From positions 1-31,383 of IMG/VR virus record IMGVR_UViG_3300042938_001000: 31,383 nt of DNA; one strand, 5' to 3'. A program made the translations under genes and the position numbers. Each line of letters starts with the position of its first letter. Positions within the stretch are counted from its first letter, which is position 1. The stretch comes from a virus. This document shows, one piece after another, positions 1 through 7,902 of this stretch. The notes below the pieces were generated by a model, which was given only the letters and a program-made list of their open reading frames with translations, made no database searches and was not told where the DNA came from.

Positions 1-215
1 TTCTTTCCCATCTCTCTCTAGGTCGAAATATCTGAGTACCCTTGAGAGGCCACAGGTGGCCGCATAGGCGGTTTTTAGCGGTTTTTTGGGTTTGTGGTCG
101 GCTCGGTTGCTGTGCGTTCAACGTCGAGCAATCTGGTTTTTGGGAACTTGTGAGAATGGATCTATTGGGCCGATAAACGCATTTTGGGTTTAATTAATGG
201 GCCGAGAATGGGTGT
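1..215. other. Left-end non-coding region (candidate cos/terminus flank)
   Basis: No convincing gene is present before the terminase small subunit. The stretch holds a short palindrome, AGGCCACAGGTGGCC at 47-61, and a tandem pair of GCGGTTTTT at 68-76 and 78-86. CCGC (60-63) can pair with GCGG (68-71) and is followed by five T, so a weak terminator is possible. In cos-type actinophages the cohesive-end site lies between the HNH gene and the small terminase gene. Here that interval would be this region joined to the last ~67 bases of the window. The cos site itself cannot be identified from one contig. Confidence 0.5.
165..194 (+). promoter_or_regulatory. Candidate sigma70-type promoter for the packaging/head operon
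   Basis: TTGGGC at 165-170 and TTTAAT at 189-194 are separated by 18 bases. The -10 matches consensus at 5 of 6 positions; the -35 matches only its TTG. Transcription would start close to 200, giving a leader of about 20 bases before the first gene. The match is weak and the host sigma factors are unknown. Confidence 0.25.
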
Positions 216-221
216 GTGTTT

Positions 222-524
222 ATGGTCGATTCGTTTGTTGATGAGGTGAATTCGGGTGATGAGCGCAGGGCTTTGGTGGCGTTGCGGGCTCATTTGGCTG
301 AGACGTTGTTGATTGCTCCTCCGCAGGCGGTTGCTGCGTTGGGTGCCAGGTTGCAGATGGTGTTGGCGAAGCTTGCGTTGCTCGAGGGTTCGGGTGTGGA
401 GGGTTCTACTGTTGACGATCTTGCAGCGGCCAGAGTTGCTAGGCGTTCAGGTGCCGCAGATTCTGCATCTGCCGGTAAGCGTTCACAGCCAAGACGCAGC
501 GACCGAGGCGATAGAGCTGGCTGA
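222..524 (+). CDS. Putative terminase small subunit
   Basis: The product is about 100 residues and lies immediately upstream of the large terminase. Its middle is an alanine/leucine-rich helical segment, followed by a STVDDLAAARVARRSGA-type motif and a basic C-terminus. This resembles the short protein that precedes the large terminase in many actinobacteriophages and is often annotated as terminase small subunit. Its expected role is recognising phage DNA and feeding it to the large subunit. No strong Shine-Dalgarno is seen; ATG at 222 is preferred, with an in-frame GTG at 216 as the alternative. Its last ~113 bases overlap the large subunit gene in another frame. The assignment rests on position and motif resemblance. 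Confidence 0.65.
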   Translation: MVDSFVDEVNSGDERRALVALRAHLAETLLIAPPQAVAALGARLQMVLAKLALLEGSGVEGSTVDDLAAARVARRSGAADSASAGKRSQPRRSDRGDRAG

Positions 525-1908
525 GTCGGTTGGCATGTTGTTGGATGATTCGCAGCGGTACACGTTGCGGGTGGCGTTGTCTGAGCGTGATGATTTCACT
601 TGGTCTGCGTTTGAGGTTTGTGATGTGCAGCCAAGGCAGAATGGCAAGGGCGAGACGATCCAAGCTAGGGAGCTTGCAGGGTTGTTCATCTTTGATGAGC
701 AGTTGATCATCCACACGGCCCATGAGTTTCCTACCGCTAACGAGGCGTTCTTGCGGATGGTTAGTTTGATCGAGTCGAATAAGCAGTTGTCTGCGAAGAT
801 TGCTCGTATCAGGTTTGCGAATGGTGAGCAGGGTATCGAGTTGAAGTCTGGGGCTCGGTTGAAGTATCGGGCTCGAACTGGTGGCGCTGGTCGTGGGTTT
901 GCTGGTGCGAGTTTGGTTGTTTATGACGAGGCGTATGCGTTGCAGGCTGAGCATGTTGCGGCTTCGTTGCCGGTGTTGTCTACGCATCCGAACCCGCAGG
1001 TTTGGTATGCGTCGTCTGCTGGTTTGAGTACTTCGTCTGCTTTGTGGAAGATCCGTCGGCGTGCCCTTGCGGGTGACGCTGGGCGGTTGGCCTATTTGGA
1101 GCACACTGCTGAGCGGGTCACACTTGATGACCAGGGGAACTGTACGAGTGAGCGGTTAGATGTGAATGATCGCAGCTTGGTGGCGTTGGCTAACCCTGCG
1201 TTCGGTACTCGTATTTCTGCTGATTACATTGATGCTGAGCAGAGTGCGATGGGTGATGAGAAGTTTGCTCGTGAGCGTTTGGGTGTGTGGGATTCTGAGC
1301 CGGATAGTTTGCGGTTTAAGGCTGCGAAGATTCCTGAGTTGGCGTGGGCTCGTACTTTGACGAACCGGCCACCGGTGTTGGGTGTGGGTGAGATCACGAT
1401 CAGTTTTGATGTGTCTCGTGGTGGCGAGTATGCGAGTGTTGCTGTTGCTGCTGGTTCGATTAGCGCACCGTATGTTGAGGTTATTGAGCATCGTGAGGGT
1501 ACGGGCTGGTTGGCTTCTCGGCTTGTTGAGCTGGTTGAACGTTGGGAGCCGACTGCTGTTGGTTGTAATGGTGCGGGCCCGACTGGCGCTGCTGTTGGTC
1601 CTGTGTTGGCTGCGTTTCGTGATGCTGGTATCAGCGCCGATTTGTTGCACCAGGTGAACACGGTTGATTACAAGCAGGCGTGCGGCGGGTTCTTTGCTGA
1701 TGTGATTGAGGGGCGTTTGAGTCGGCCTGATAATCAGGGACCGTTGGATGTTGCTGCGGCTGATGCTGCGGAACGCCAGTTGGGTGATGCGTGGGCGTGG
1801 GATCTGCGTTCTTCGGTTGTGCCGATTTCACCGCTGGTTGCTGTGACGATTGCTCGAGCTTTGTTGCCTGTGGCGGCTGTCGTTAGCCCACAGGTGTTCG
1901 CATACTAG
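412..1908 (+). CDS. terL: Terminase large subunit (packaging ATPase/nuclease)
   Basis: This is the motor ATPase that pumps DNA into the prohead and cuts the concatemer. With a TTG start at 412 the protein has 498 residues. The Walker A-like segment is QPRQNGKG at 73-80, Walker B is LVVYDE at 168-173, and the C-terminal RNase H-like nuclease has its first acidic residue at D333 (SFDVSRGG), with further aspartates near 446-451. The TTG is chosen because GGAGGG at 398-403 lies 8 bases upstream and because actinophage homologues begin near the following RPELLGVQVP segment. The open frame extends back to an ATG at 313, but those extra residues are arginine/tryptophan-rich and look like an out-of-frame read of the small subunit gene. 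Confidence 0.93.
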   Translation: MTILQRPELLGVQVPQILHLPVSVHSQDAATEAIELAESVGMLLDDSQRYTLRVALSERDDFTWSAFEVCDVQPRQNGKGETIQARELAGLFIFDEQLIIHTAHEFPTANEAFLRMVSLIESNKQLSAKIARIRFANGEQGIELKSGARLKYRARTGGAGRGFAGASLVVYDEAYALQAEHVAASLPVLSTHPNPQVWYASSAGLSTSSALWKIRRRALAGDAGRLAYLEHTAERVTLDDQGNCTSERLDVNDRSLVALANPAFGTRISADYIDAEQSAMGDEKFARERLGVWDSEPDSLRFKAAKIPELAWARTLTNRPPVLGVGEITISFDVSRGGEYASVAVAAGSISAPYVEVIEHREGTGWLASRLVELVERWEPTAVGCNGAGPTGAAVGPVLAAFRDAGISADLLHQVNTVDYKQACGGFFADVIEGRLSRPDNQGPLDVAAADAAERQLGDAWAWDLRSSVVPISPLVAVTIARALLPVAAVVSPQVFAY

Positions 1909-1922
1909 AAAGGGCGGTGCCA

Positions 1923-2069
1923 ATGTTTAAAGATGCTCTTGCGACCGTTCTGGAGATTGCTGGGATTATGGCTGTTTGTGTTGCAGTGTTTTTGGTGTCA
2001 CCGATCATGGCCCTTGGTGTTGCTGGCGTGTGTTTGTTCGTTGTGGGCTTTCTGATTGATGGTGCCTGA
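1923..2069 (+). CDS. Two-helix membrane miniprotein between terminase and portal
   Basis: The 48-residue ORF begins with MFKDALATVLEIAG and contains two hydrophobic stretches, at about residues 8-25 and 28-45, separated by SP. AAAGGGCGG lies just upstream as a ribosome site, and its TGA shares a base with the portal ATG at 2069, so it looks translationally coupled. Small membrane proteins at this position occur in other actinophages, but their role is unknown. I do not recognise a named family. Confidence 0.7.
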   Translation: MFKDALATVLEIAGIMAVCVAVFLVSPIMALGVAGVCLFVVGFLIDGA

Positions 2070-3202
2070 TGGGTTTCTTTAAACGTGAGCAGCGTGCGAT
2101 CACACCGGATTCGATTATTGCTGCGGTGAATCAGATGCGTATGCGGACTGGTGCGCCAATCGTTGATGCCAATTCGGCGATGCGGTTGGCTGCAGTGTGG
2201 GCTTGCGTGCGGTTGTTGGCGGGTGTGGGTTCGACGTTGCCGTTGGATCAGTACCGTGATGGTCCTGGCGGTCGTACACAACTGCCGGCTAGTTCGCTGT
2301 TTCGTGCGCCAGCACCAAACGTCAACATCACCACATGGCTTTACCAGCTGTGGTCGTCACTGCTACTCGATGGCAACGCCTACGGCTTGGTGACCGAAAC
2401 AGGCGTAAACGGGTTCCCTGTCACAGTAGAGATCCTCGACCCGGCCACCGTCCAGTGGCGGCACGTTGACGGCGAGTGGACCACACAGATTAACGAGAAG
2501 CGGATCAACCGTTGGCCTAACGGACCGCTGTGGCACATGCCAATGTTTGTAATGCCAGGTATGCCGATGGGCATGAGCCCGATCAACAGTGCAAAACAAG
2601 CTATCGGTTCAGGCATCAGCGCTGAGCAGTTCGGTGCGCAGTTCTTCAACAGTGGTGGCAACCCTAACGCCATCATCTATTCGGACTCTGAGTTGACTCC
2701 TGAGCAGGCACAGGGCATCAAGGGTGCGTTCATCAATGCCACACAGGGCAACCGTGAACCCGCCATTATGGGCAGTGGGCTCAAGTATGAGCGTGTGCAG
2801 ATCAGCCCTGACGAGTCACAATTTTTGGATTCGCAACGGTTTACGGTTGAGCAGATCGCACGCATCTACGGCATACCGCCTGAGCTTGTCGGTGCCGCCA
2901 CATCTGGTAGCTCGGTTACTTATGCGAACCGTGAGCAGCGTGCAGCGGACTGGTTGAGCTTTGGCCTGATGCCATATTTGATCCCGATTGAAGATGCGCT
3001 TTCAACGCTGGTGCCAAGGGCGCAGCGTGTGAAGTTCAATGTTGACGGGCTGTTGCGCTCCGATCTCAGTACGAGATATGCGGCGCATGCTGTTGGTATC
3101 GGTTCTGGTTTCCTCACAGTTGACGAGGCCAGAGCGTATGAGGATCTTCCACCGCTCACTGCAGAGGATCAGCCTTTGCCTGTTGACCAGGTGATTGCCT
3201 GA
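2069..3202 (+). CDS. Portal protein, HK97 family
   Basis: The portal forms the dodecameric ring at one capsid vertex through which DNA enters and leaves and to which the neck attaches. The 377-residue length is normal for the HK97-type family (Pfam Phage_portal). Typical features include an early AVWACVRLLAG helix, GNAYG near residue 110, and the IARIYGIPPELVG and SSVTYANREQ segments in the C-terminal half, with LRSDLSTRYAA after them. It follows terL and precedes the protease, the canonical order. Base composition shifts inside the gene: the first ~200 bases are G+T-rich like terL, and from about 2280 the strand becomes more A+C-rich. Confidence 0.93.
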   Translation: MGFFKREQRAITPDSIIAAVNQMRMRTGAPIVDANSAMRLAAVWACVRLLAGVGSTLPLDQYRDGPGGRTQLPASSLFRAPAPNVNITTWLYQLWSSLLLDGNAYGLVTETGVNGFPVTVEILDPATVQWRHVDGEWTTQINEKRINRWPNGPLWHMPMFVMPGMPMGMSPINSAKQAIGSGISAEQFGAQFFNSGGNPNAIIYSDSELTPEQAQGIKGAFINATQGNREPAIMGSGLKYERVQISPDESQFLDSQRFTVEQIARIYGIPPELVGAATSGSSVTYANREQRAADWLSFGLMPYLIPIEDALSTLVPRAQRVKFNVDGLLRSDLSTRYAAHAVGIGSGFLTVDEARAYEDLPPLTAEDQPLPVDQVIA

Positions 3203-4305
3203 TGCCTTGGCATGTGGTGGAAAAAGATGCGGGCTGTTCTGTTTCTGAACCGTGGGGTGTTCGCAAAGATGATGACAATTCATTAGCAGGCTGCCATGGC
3301 AGCAGAGCAGAAGCAGTTGATCAGATCGCAGCACTGTATGCATCTGAAGCTGACAGGAGTATCCGCATGGAAGAAGAACCAATCCACCCACTTAGCCCAC
3401 GCCAGAAGGCGCAGTACGAAAGTACTGAGTCGATTGTTGAGGTGTTCGGCCAGTACGATCAGACTGCTGGTGCTGATGGCTGTGGCTATCAGGCAGAGTC
3501 TGAGCAGGCCAGTGATGGCATTGCTTGTGCTAACTGCGTGTTCTTCATGGAAGGCATGTGCGAGGTTGTGAGCGGTGAGATCGCTGCGGCTGGTTTGTGC
3601 AAGCTGTGGGTGATCCCTGCAGGTTTGCTTGAGGGTGAACCTGAACCAGAGGTTGAGCCTGAACCTGTGGTTGAGGTTGAGGTTGAGCCTGAACCTGTGG
3701 TTGAGATTGATGGGTTTAAGCGTGGTGTGAAACCTGAGCGTGAGGTGCGCAAGCTTGAAAAGCTTGAGGTGCGTGCAACCCCTGATGGTGGTGCGATCCT
3801 CGAGGGTTACGCAACTGTTTACGATTACGCTTACAACATTGGTGATGTTGACCGTGGCGGGTTCACTGAGATCATTGCCGCTGGTGCCGCAACGAAATCA
3901 GCTGCAGAAGCTGATGTGCGTTTGCTGATCAACCATGAGGGTATCCCGTTGGCACGCACCAAATCTGGGACGATGACGCTCACATCTGATGATATCGGTT
4001 TGAGGGTTATGGCCGAGCTCGACCCGTCCAACCCTGTGAGCGCTTCGTTGCGTTCTGCGATGGAACGTGGCGACATGGATCAGATGAGTTTTGCGTTTCG
4101 TGTTCTGCGTGACGAGTGGAACGATGATTACTCGATGCGCAAAATCTATGAGTTGAAACTGTTTGATGTTTCAATGGTGACGTACCCGGCGAACCCGGCC
4201 ACGGTGGCAAAGGTTCGTAACGATACGCAAGTTTCCGAGCAGGCTTCAGGTCGTTCGGTTGAGATGGCGAAACGCCAGCTCGCAGCAATACCAGCACGCC
4301 GGTAA
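3202..4305 (+). CDS. Prohead maturation protease (S78) with N-terminal cysteine-rich module
   Basis: The C-terminal half (about 183-340) matches the HK97 prohead protease family (Peptidase_S78), which trims capsid and scaffold domains during maturation. The catalytic His is expected at H245 (INHEGIPLARTKSG) and Ser at S296 (MSFAFRV). The N-terminus is unusual. Residues 1-50 (MPWHVVEKD...GCHGSRAEAVDQIAALYASE) form a module seen in other phage head proteins. Residues 109-136 contain C109, C112, C120 and C133 in a CANC...C...GLCKLW pattern like the short HiPIP-like iron-sulfur motif. A Glu/Pro/Val-rich acidic linker (146-168) joins this to the protease. The gene overlaps the portal stop by one base. 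Protease confidence is high; cluster binding is inference. Confidence 0.9.
   Translation: MPWHVVEKDAGCSVSEPWGVRKDDDNSLAGCHGSRAEAVDQIAALYASEADRSIRMEEEPIHPLSPRQKAQYESTESIVEVFGQYDQTAGADGCGYQAESEQASDGIACANCVFFMEGMCEVVSGEIAAAGLCKLWVIPAGLLEGEPEPEVEPEPVVEVEVEPEPVVEIDGFKRGVKPEREVRKLEKLEVRATPDGGAILEGYATVYDYAYNIGDVDRGGFTEIIAAGAATKSAAEADVRLLINHEGIPLARTKSGTMTLTSDDIGLRVMAELDPSNPVSASLRSAMERGDMDQMSFAFRVLRDEWNDDYSMRKIYELKLFDVSMVTYPANPATVAKVRNDTQVSEQASGRSVEMAKRQLAAIPARR
3651..3705 (+). repeat. Tandem 25-bp repeat in the protease linker
   Basis: An identical 25-base unit occurs at 3651-3675 and 3681-3705, a 30-base period that keeps the reading frame. It encodes the VEPEPVVEVE repetition of the acidic Pro/Glu linker between the cysteine module and the protease domain. 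Such repeats can change copy number by slippage, so linker length may vary between relatives. Confidence 0.9.
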
Positions 4306-4392
4306 CAAGCCGGAACGCATGCCGCCTCCTGGCACATGCAGTCCACTTGAAGCCACAAGCTGATCCCATTCCTAAACAGAAAGGTTCCACAG

Positions 4393-5742
4393 ATGTTGGA
4401 GCAGATCCGTAGTTTGATTAGCGCAGCGCTTGATGAGCGTGATGCGTCGCAAGAAGCAGTCGAGGCGATCCTTGCTTTGGCTGAAACCGAAGGCCGCTCA
4501 GATATGACGGCTGAAGAAACCGAAAAGTTTGACGTTGCTCGTGCTGAGCTTCGTGAGATTGATGACAAGATCACCGCATTGCAGGCTCGTGAGTCTGACC
4601 TCGTGGATCTTGCTACCCGTTCCGACAAGGCCGCTGAGGTCAGAAAAGAAGTACTACCCATGAACATCCGTGTTGTTTCAGAAGAGAAGACCTACCGTGC
4701 AGATTCCGAGCATGACTTCCTGAGCGATGCTATCGCTGCGAAGTTCGGCAATGACAACGCTGCGTCTGATCGTCTTGCTCGTGCCCGTGATGAAGCACTT
4801 GCCGAGTACCGTTCAACGACTGGCAACTTCGGTGGCCTTGTTGTTCCTCAGTACCTCACAGAGCAGTTCGCTGCGACGCTTGCATCCGGTCGGCCATTCC
4901 TCGAAAATGTCACCAAAGTGGCGTTGCCGGCACAAGGAATGAATATGGTGATCCCTCGTGGAGCTACCTCCACAGGTGTTGCCGCACAGGAAACACAGGG
5001 TGTTGCAGTAACCAACCAGACTTTCACCGAGTCCGATCTCACTGTTCCAGTGCGGACCTTTGCAGGCCAGCAGGTTGTTTCACGCCAGTCCATTGACCGT
5101 GGAACCGGTATCGGCCAGATCCTCCTAGCTGATCTCTATCAGCAGTACGCAACCAAGGTCAACGTTTCTGCCATCTCTGGTGACGGAACCGTTGGAGGCC
5201 ACTTCGGTATCCTCAACACGACCTCGGTGCAGACCGCAGCGTGGACCGGCACCACAGGCGCAAGCCTCGTTGCTGCAATCCACAATGGTCTTGGCAAGGT
5301 CAACGCCGCACGCTACGCAGCAGCAGACCTCATCGTCATGCACCCTCGTCGTTGGGCTTGGCTGTGCGCCCAGTCTGACTCGTCGCTGCGTCCGTTGGTC
5401 GCCATCGAGGGTTACAACTCCTTCAACGCTTCTGGCGCTGGAATTGCCGCAGGATATGGGCCAGTTGGTTCCATCGCCGGTGTGCCGGTCGTAACTGACG
5501 CTGGTGTCCCAATCGTTCTCGGTGCCAGCACCGATGAGGATCGGATCATCATCACCCGCAAGGCCGATGTGTTGTTCATGGAAGATGGATCAGCACCTAT
5601 CGGGCTTACCCTCAACGAGGTTGCCGCAGCGAGCTTGAACGTCACCATGGTGACCTACGGCTACTCGGCATTCACCGCAGGACGCTACCCAGTAGCCACC
5701 TGCAACCTGCAGGGAACAGGCTTCAAGCAGGTTCTTTCCTGA
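4393..5742 (+). CDS. Major capsid protein, HK97 fold, with N-terminal scaffold (delta) domain
   Basis: The protein has 449 residues. The first ~95 (MLEQIRSLISAAL... to KEVLP) are charged and predicted coiled-coil, the expected scaffold/delta domain removed by the upstream protease. The remainder has hallmarks of the Phage_capsid family: a G-loop/E-loop region with GGLVVPQYLTEQF, then FLENVTKV and QGMNMVIPRG, and a C-terminal VTYGYSAFTAGRYP. It forms the icosahedral shell. AGAAAGG precedes the ATG by a short spacer. The 87 bases between protease and capsid genes hold no other ORF or clear hairpin. A perfect inverted repeat follows the gene. Confidence 0.93.
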   Translation: MLEQIRSLISAALDERDASQEAVEAILALAETEGRSDMTAEETEKFDVARAELREIDDKITALQARESDLVDLATRSDKAAEVRKEVLPMNIRVVSEEKTYRADSEHDFLSDAIAAKFGNDNAASDRLARARDEALAEYRSTTGNFGGLVVPQYLTEQFAATLASGRPFLENVTKVALPAQGMNMVIPRGATSTGVAAQETQGVAVTNQTFTESDLTVPVRTFAGQQVVSRQSIDRGTGIGQILLADLYQQYATKVNVSAISGDGTVGGHFGILNTTSVQTAAWTGTTGASLVAAIHNGLGKVNAARYAAADLIVMHPRRWAWLCAQSDSSLRPLVAIEGYNSFNASGAGIAAGYGPVGSIAGVPVVTDAGVPIVLGASTDEDRIIITRKADVLFMEDGSAPIGLTLNEVAAASLNVTMVTYGYSAFTAGRYPVATCNLQGTGFKQVLS

Positions 5743-5755
5743 GTTAACTAGGATG

Positions 5756-5788
5756 GGTGGTGCAAGCAGTGGGCTTGCTTGCACCACC
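5756..5788 (+). terminator. Perfect 13-bp hairpin downstream of the capsid gene
   Basis: GGTGGTGCAAGCA (5756-5768) and TGCTTGCACCACC (5776-5788) are exact reverse complements with a 7-base loop. The hairpin lies 14 bases after the capsid stop. There is no T-tract, so it is either a weak terminator, which would explain high capsid but lower downstream expression, or an mRNA 3'-end stabiliser. Its presence argues against starting the next gene at the upstream in-frame ATG at 5757. Confidence 0.65.
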
Positions 5789-5816
5789 ACCTAACCCGAT
5801 CAACCAAAGGACAAAC

Positions 5817-6620
5817 ATGCAAGAGACTTTTGATCACCCTGGACAAGTCCTGCTGGCGTTCCCGTCAACAGGCCACGACATCTCAACACGGTTCATGCGT
5901 TCATTTTGGGAGCTTGACGTTTGGGATCGTGAACGTGCGGTGCAAGTGTGGGAAGCGCTTGATTGCCCTGAGTCACCGAACCCGATTGATCTGCGCCTAC
6001 TGCACAATTACGTTGCGCTCGAGGCCACAGCAAATCTTGCGAAGGCTCGCAACCGTTTGTGTGACGAGTTCTTAAAGACGTACACCGATGCAGAGTGGTT
6101 GTGGTTTGTTGATACTGACATGGTGTTTGAACCGCAGTTGATGCATCAGATGGTTGCACGAGCGGTCGAACATGACATCAAGATTCTTGGTGCCCTGTGT
6201 GTGATCCTCACCGCCGACGGCGTGATCCCTACGCTTTTTGTCGAAAATTCTTTGACTTGCACACAAGTGATGTTGGATTGGGCACCAAACCAGCTGGCAG
6301 AGGTTGCAGCTACTGGTACTGGTTGCCTGCTCATTCACCGCAGCGTGTTGCAACAGATGTTCGATCAGAGTGGTGGTAGTACTAACTGCTGGTTTGGTTT
6401 CGATATTCGCTTTGGTGATGATGGTTCTGAGTGGGCGTTGGGCGAAGATGTGAGTTTCTGTTTGCGTGCGGGCGAGCAGGGCCACAAGGTTTACGTTGAC
6501 ACGACTGCGCATGTTGGGCATCACAAAGGCGGCAGGGTTTACTGGCCGTCAGACACAAAGACAATGGGTGTGACACCGCCTGAAGAACCACGCACCACGG
6601 ACGACAATGCTAGGACCTGA
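5817..6620 (+). CDS. GT-A fold glycosyltransferase (GT2-like)
   Basis: The 267-residue protein likely transfers a sugar from a nucleotide-sugar donor. It has a DTD metal-binding motif at residues 99-101 (WFVDTDMVF), GTGCLLIHRSV at 166-177, a GED motif at 209-211 (the candidate catalytic acid), and an HVGHHKG segment at 232-238 typical of this phage family. There is no membrane segment, so it is probably cytosolic. ATG at 5817 is chosen because AAAGGACA precedes it and the upstream extension would read through the hairpin. It sits directly after the capsid gene and overlaps the next gene by 14 bases. Capsid-linked glycosyltransferases are known to modify virion proteins in some mycobacteriophages; the acceptor here is unknown. 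Confidence 0.8.
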   Translation: MQETFDHPGQVLLAFPSTGHDISTRFMRSFWELDVWDRERAVQVWEALDCPESPNPIDLRLLHNYVALEATANLAKARNRLCDEFLKTYTDAEWLWFVDTDMVFEPQLMHQMVARAVEHDIKILGALCVILTADGVIPTLFVENSLTCTQVMLDWAPNQLAEVAATGTGCLLIHRSVLQQMFDQSGGSTNCWFGFDIRFGDDGSEWALGEDVSFCLRAGEQGHKVYVDTTAHVGHHKGGRVYWPSDTKTMGVTPPEEPRTTDDNART

Positions 6621-7416
6621 TGCCAGCAGGTACATCCTTGCTGGTCGTGGAGTGCCGGTGGCACGACCGTTCAACCTGAGATGGTTGCTCCCGACCATCT
6701 GCAAGGATGATCTGCGCAGATGGCGTGCAGTGTGGGTTACGTCATGGGTTGTTGCAGCGGTTGGCATGTTGTGGTGGTGCTCGGATCTTGGTTTGGAACG
6801 TGCGGCAGCTGCAGCAGTGTTGTTGCTGGCATTGCCTGGAGTGTGGGGCCCGCAAGTTGTTCGGCCTATTGGCGTTGATCTACCGGCGATGGCTGTGGCG
6901 ATCATGGCTGTTGCTTGTTTCGATCATGGGCTGTGGCCTGTAGCGGTGTTGCTGATTTTGGTTGCCGCTTCTATCAAGGAAACATCACCTGTGTTTGCTG
7001 CGGTGTGGGCATGGCATCCGATCATGCTTATCGGTTTGATTGTGCCGGCTGTTGTGTGGTTTGTACGCAAACCACAACTTGACCAGGTGACCGCACAGCC
7101 TGTGTTGCGCAGAGTGTATGAACATCCTTTCAAGACTGCGATGGAAGCTCATCGTGGGCGGTGGCGTGACGCTTGGTTGATGGTCGCACCGTGGGGTGCA
7201 ACACTCGCAGCTTTGTACCACCCGTCGTGGCAGACGCTTCTGATACTCGTTCTAGCGTATGCACAGCTGTTGGTTGCTACTGACACGGTTCGCCTGTTGC
7301 ACACGGCTGCTGGGCCTGTGATGGCCATTGCTGCAGCCCAAGTGTTACCAGTCCAGTGGCTACCATTGATCTTGATTGCACACTTCTTCTGGTGGCGGAA
7401 ACCTGAGGTGATCTGA
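6607..7416 (+). CDS. Polytopic membrane protein, GT-C glycosyltransferase-like
   Basis: The 269-residue protein has about seven or eight hydrophobic segments starting near residue 42. Its N-terminus, GPDASRYILAGRG...RPFNLRWLLP, and the internal SIKETSP followed by a hydrophobic stretch resemble bacterial GT-C-type membrane glycosyltransferases, which use lipid-linked sugars (DxxRY near the first loop; KE after a helix). It is shorter than full GT-C enzymes, so it could be a minimal or divergent member or a transporter-like partner of the adjacent GT-A enzyme. A polytopic membrane protein in the middle of a phage head operon is unusual. Start and stop overlap both neighbours, indicating coupled translation. 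The family call is a resemblance, not a firm match. Confidence 0.55.
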   Translation: MLGPDASRYILAGRGVPVARPFNLRWLLPTICKDDLRRWRAVWVTSWVVAAVGMLWWCSDLGLERAAAAAVLLLALPGVWGPQVVRPIGVDLPAMAVAIMAVACFDHGLWPVAVLLILVAASIKETSPVFAAVWAWHPIMLIGLIVPAVVWFVRKPQLDQVTAQPVLRRVYEHPFKTAMEAHRGRWRDAWLMVAPWGATLAALYHPSWQTLLILVLAYAQLLVATDTVRLLHTAAGPVMAIAAAQVLPVQWLPLILIAHFFWWRKPEVI

Positions 7417-7898
7417 TGCATCACGCAGTTCTCGAATGGGTGCAACGGTGGGTGCCAGCAACGCCTTGCAGCGTGCTGGATTGTGGCGGGCGTGACATCA
7501 ACGGCAATCCTGAATACCTATTTGAACACGCAACCTTTGAAGTGGTTGACCTTGTGCCGGCACCAGAGGTCACATGGGTTGGCGACATCCTCGACTACGG
7601 CAACGCACAACCGTTTGATGTGGGCTTGTATCTTGAGGTTGCTGAGCACACACCTGATTGGCCGCTACACATCGCACACATGAAAAACTTGCTTGATCAT
7701 CGCAAGGGCCTGCTGATCTTCACCGCAGCCTGCTTTGAACGTGCACCACACTCAGCGTCTGATGGTGGGCTGTTACAACCTGACGAGTACTACTTGAACG
7801 TAGACCCCGACAACCTTTCTGTAATCCTCACACGCAACTTTGCAAAGCATGTGATTGATGTGCAGGGTAATGATGTGAGGGCTGCAGCATGGAGATGA
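7416..7898 (+). CDS. Class I SAM-dependent methyltransferase
   Basis: The compact 160-residue Rossmann methyltransferase has motif I SVLDCGGRDING at residues 19-30, an acidic strand end FEVVDL at 41-46, VGDILDY at 55-61, and an acidic post-strand motif YLEVAEHTPDW at 72-82. The later PHSASDGG and NVDP segments are shared by a family of small methyltransferases found in actinophages. Motif I has Cys where hydrophobic residues are usual. The ATG overlaps the stop of the membrane protein gene. With the two upstream genes it forms a three-gene sugar-modification cassette, suggesting methylation of a glycan, although a protein or small-molecule substrate cannot be excluded. Confidence 0.75.
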   Translation: MHHAVLEWVQRWVPATPCSVLDCGGRDINGNPEYLFEHATFEVVDLVPAPEVTWVGDILDYGNAQPFDVGLYLEVAEHTPDWPLHIAHMKNLLDHRKGLLIFTAACFERAPHSASDGGLLQPDEYYLNVDPDNLSVILTRNFAKHVIDVQGNDVRAAAWR

Positions 7899-7902
7899 AC
7901 GC

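Noticed and set aside
439-1104. 221-residue minus-strand open frame inside the large terminase
   Set aside because: It is a shadow: the + strand is G+T-rich, so its complement is A+C-rich and poor in stop codons. The product is Arg/Ser/Gln-rich with no protein-like pattern.
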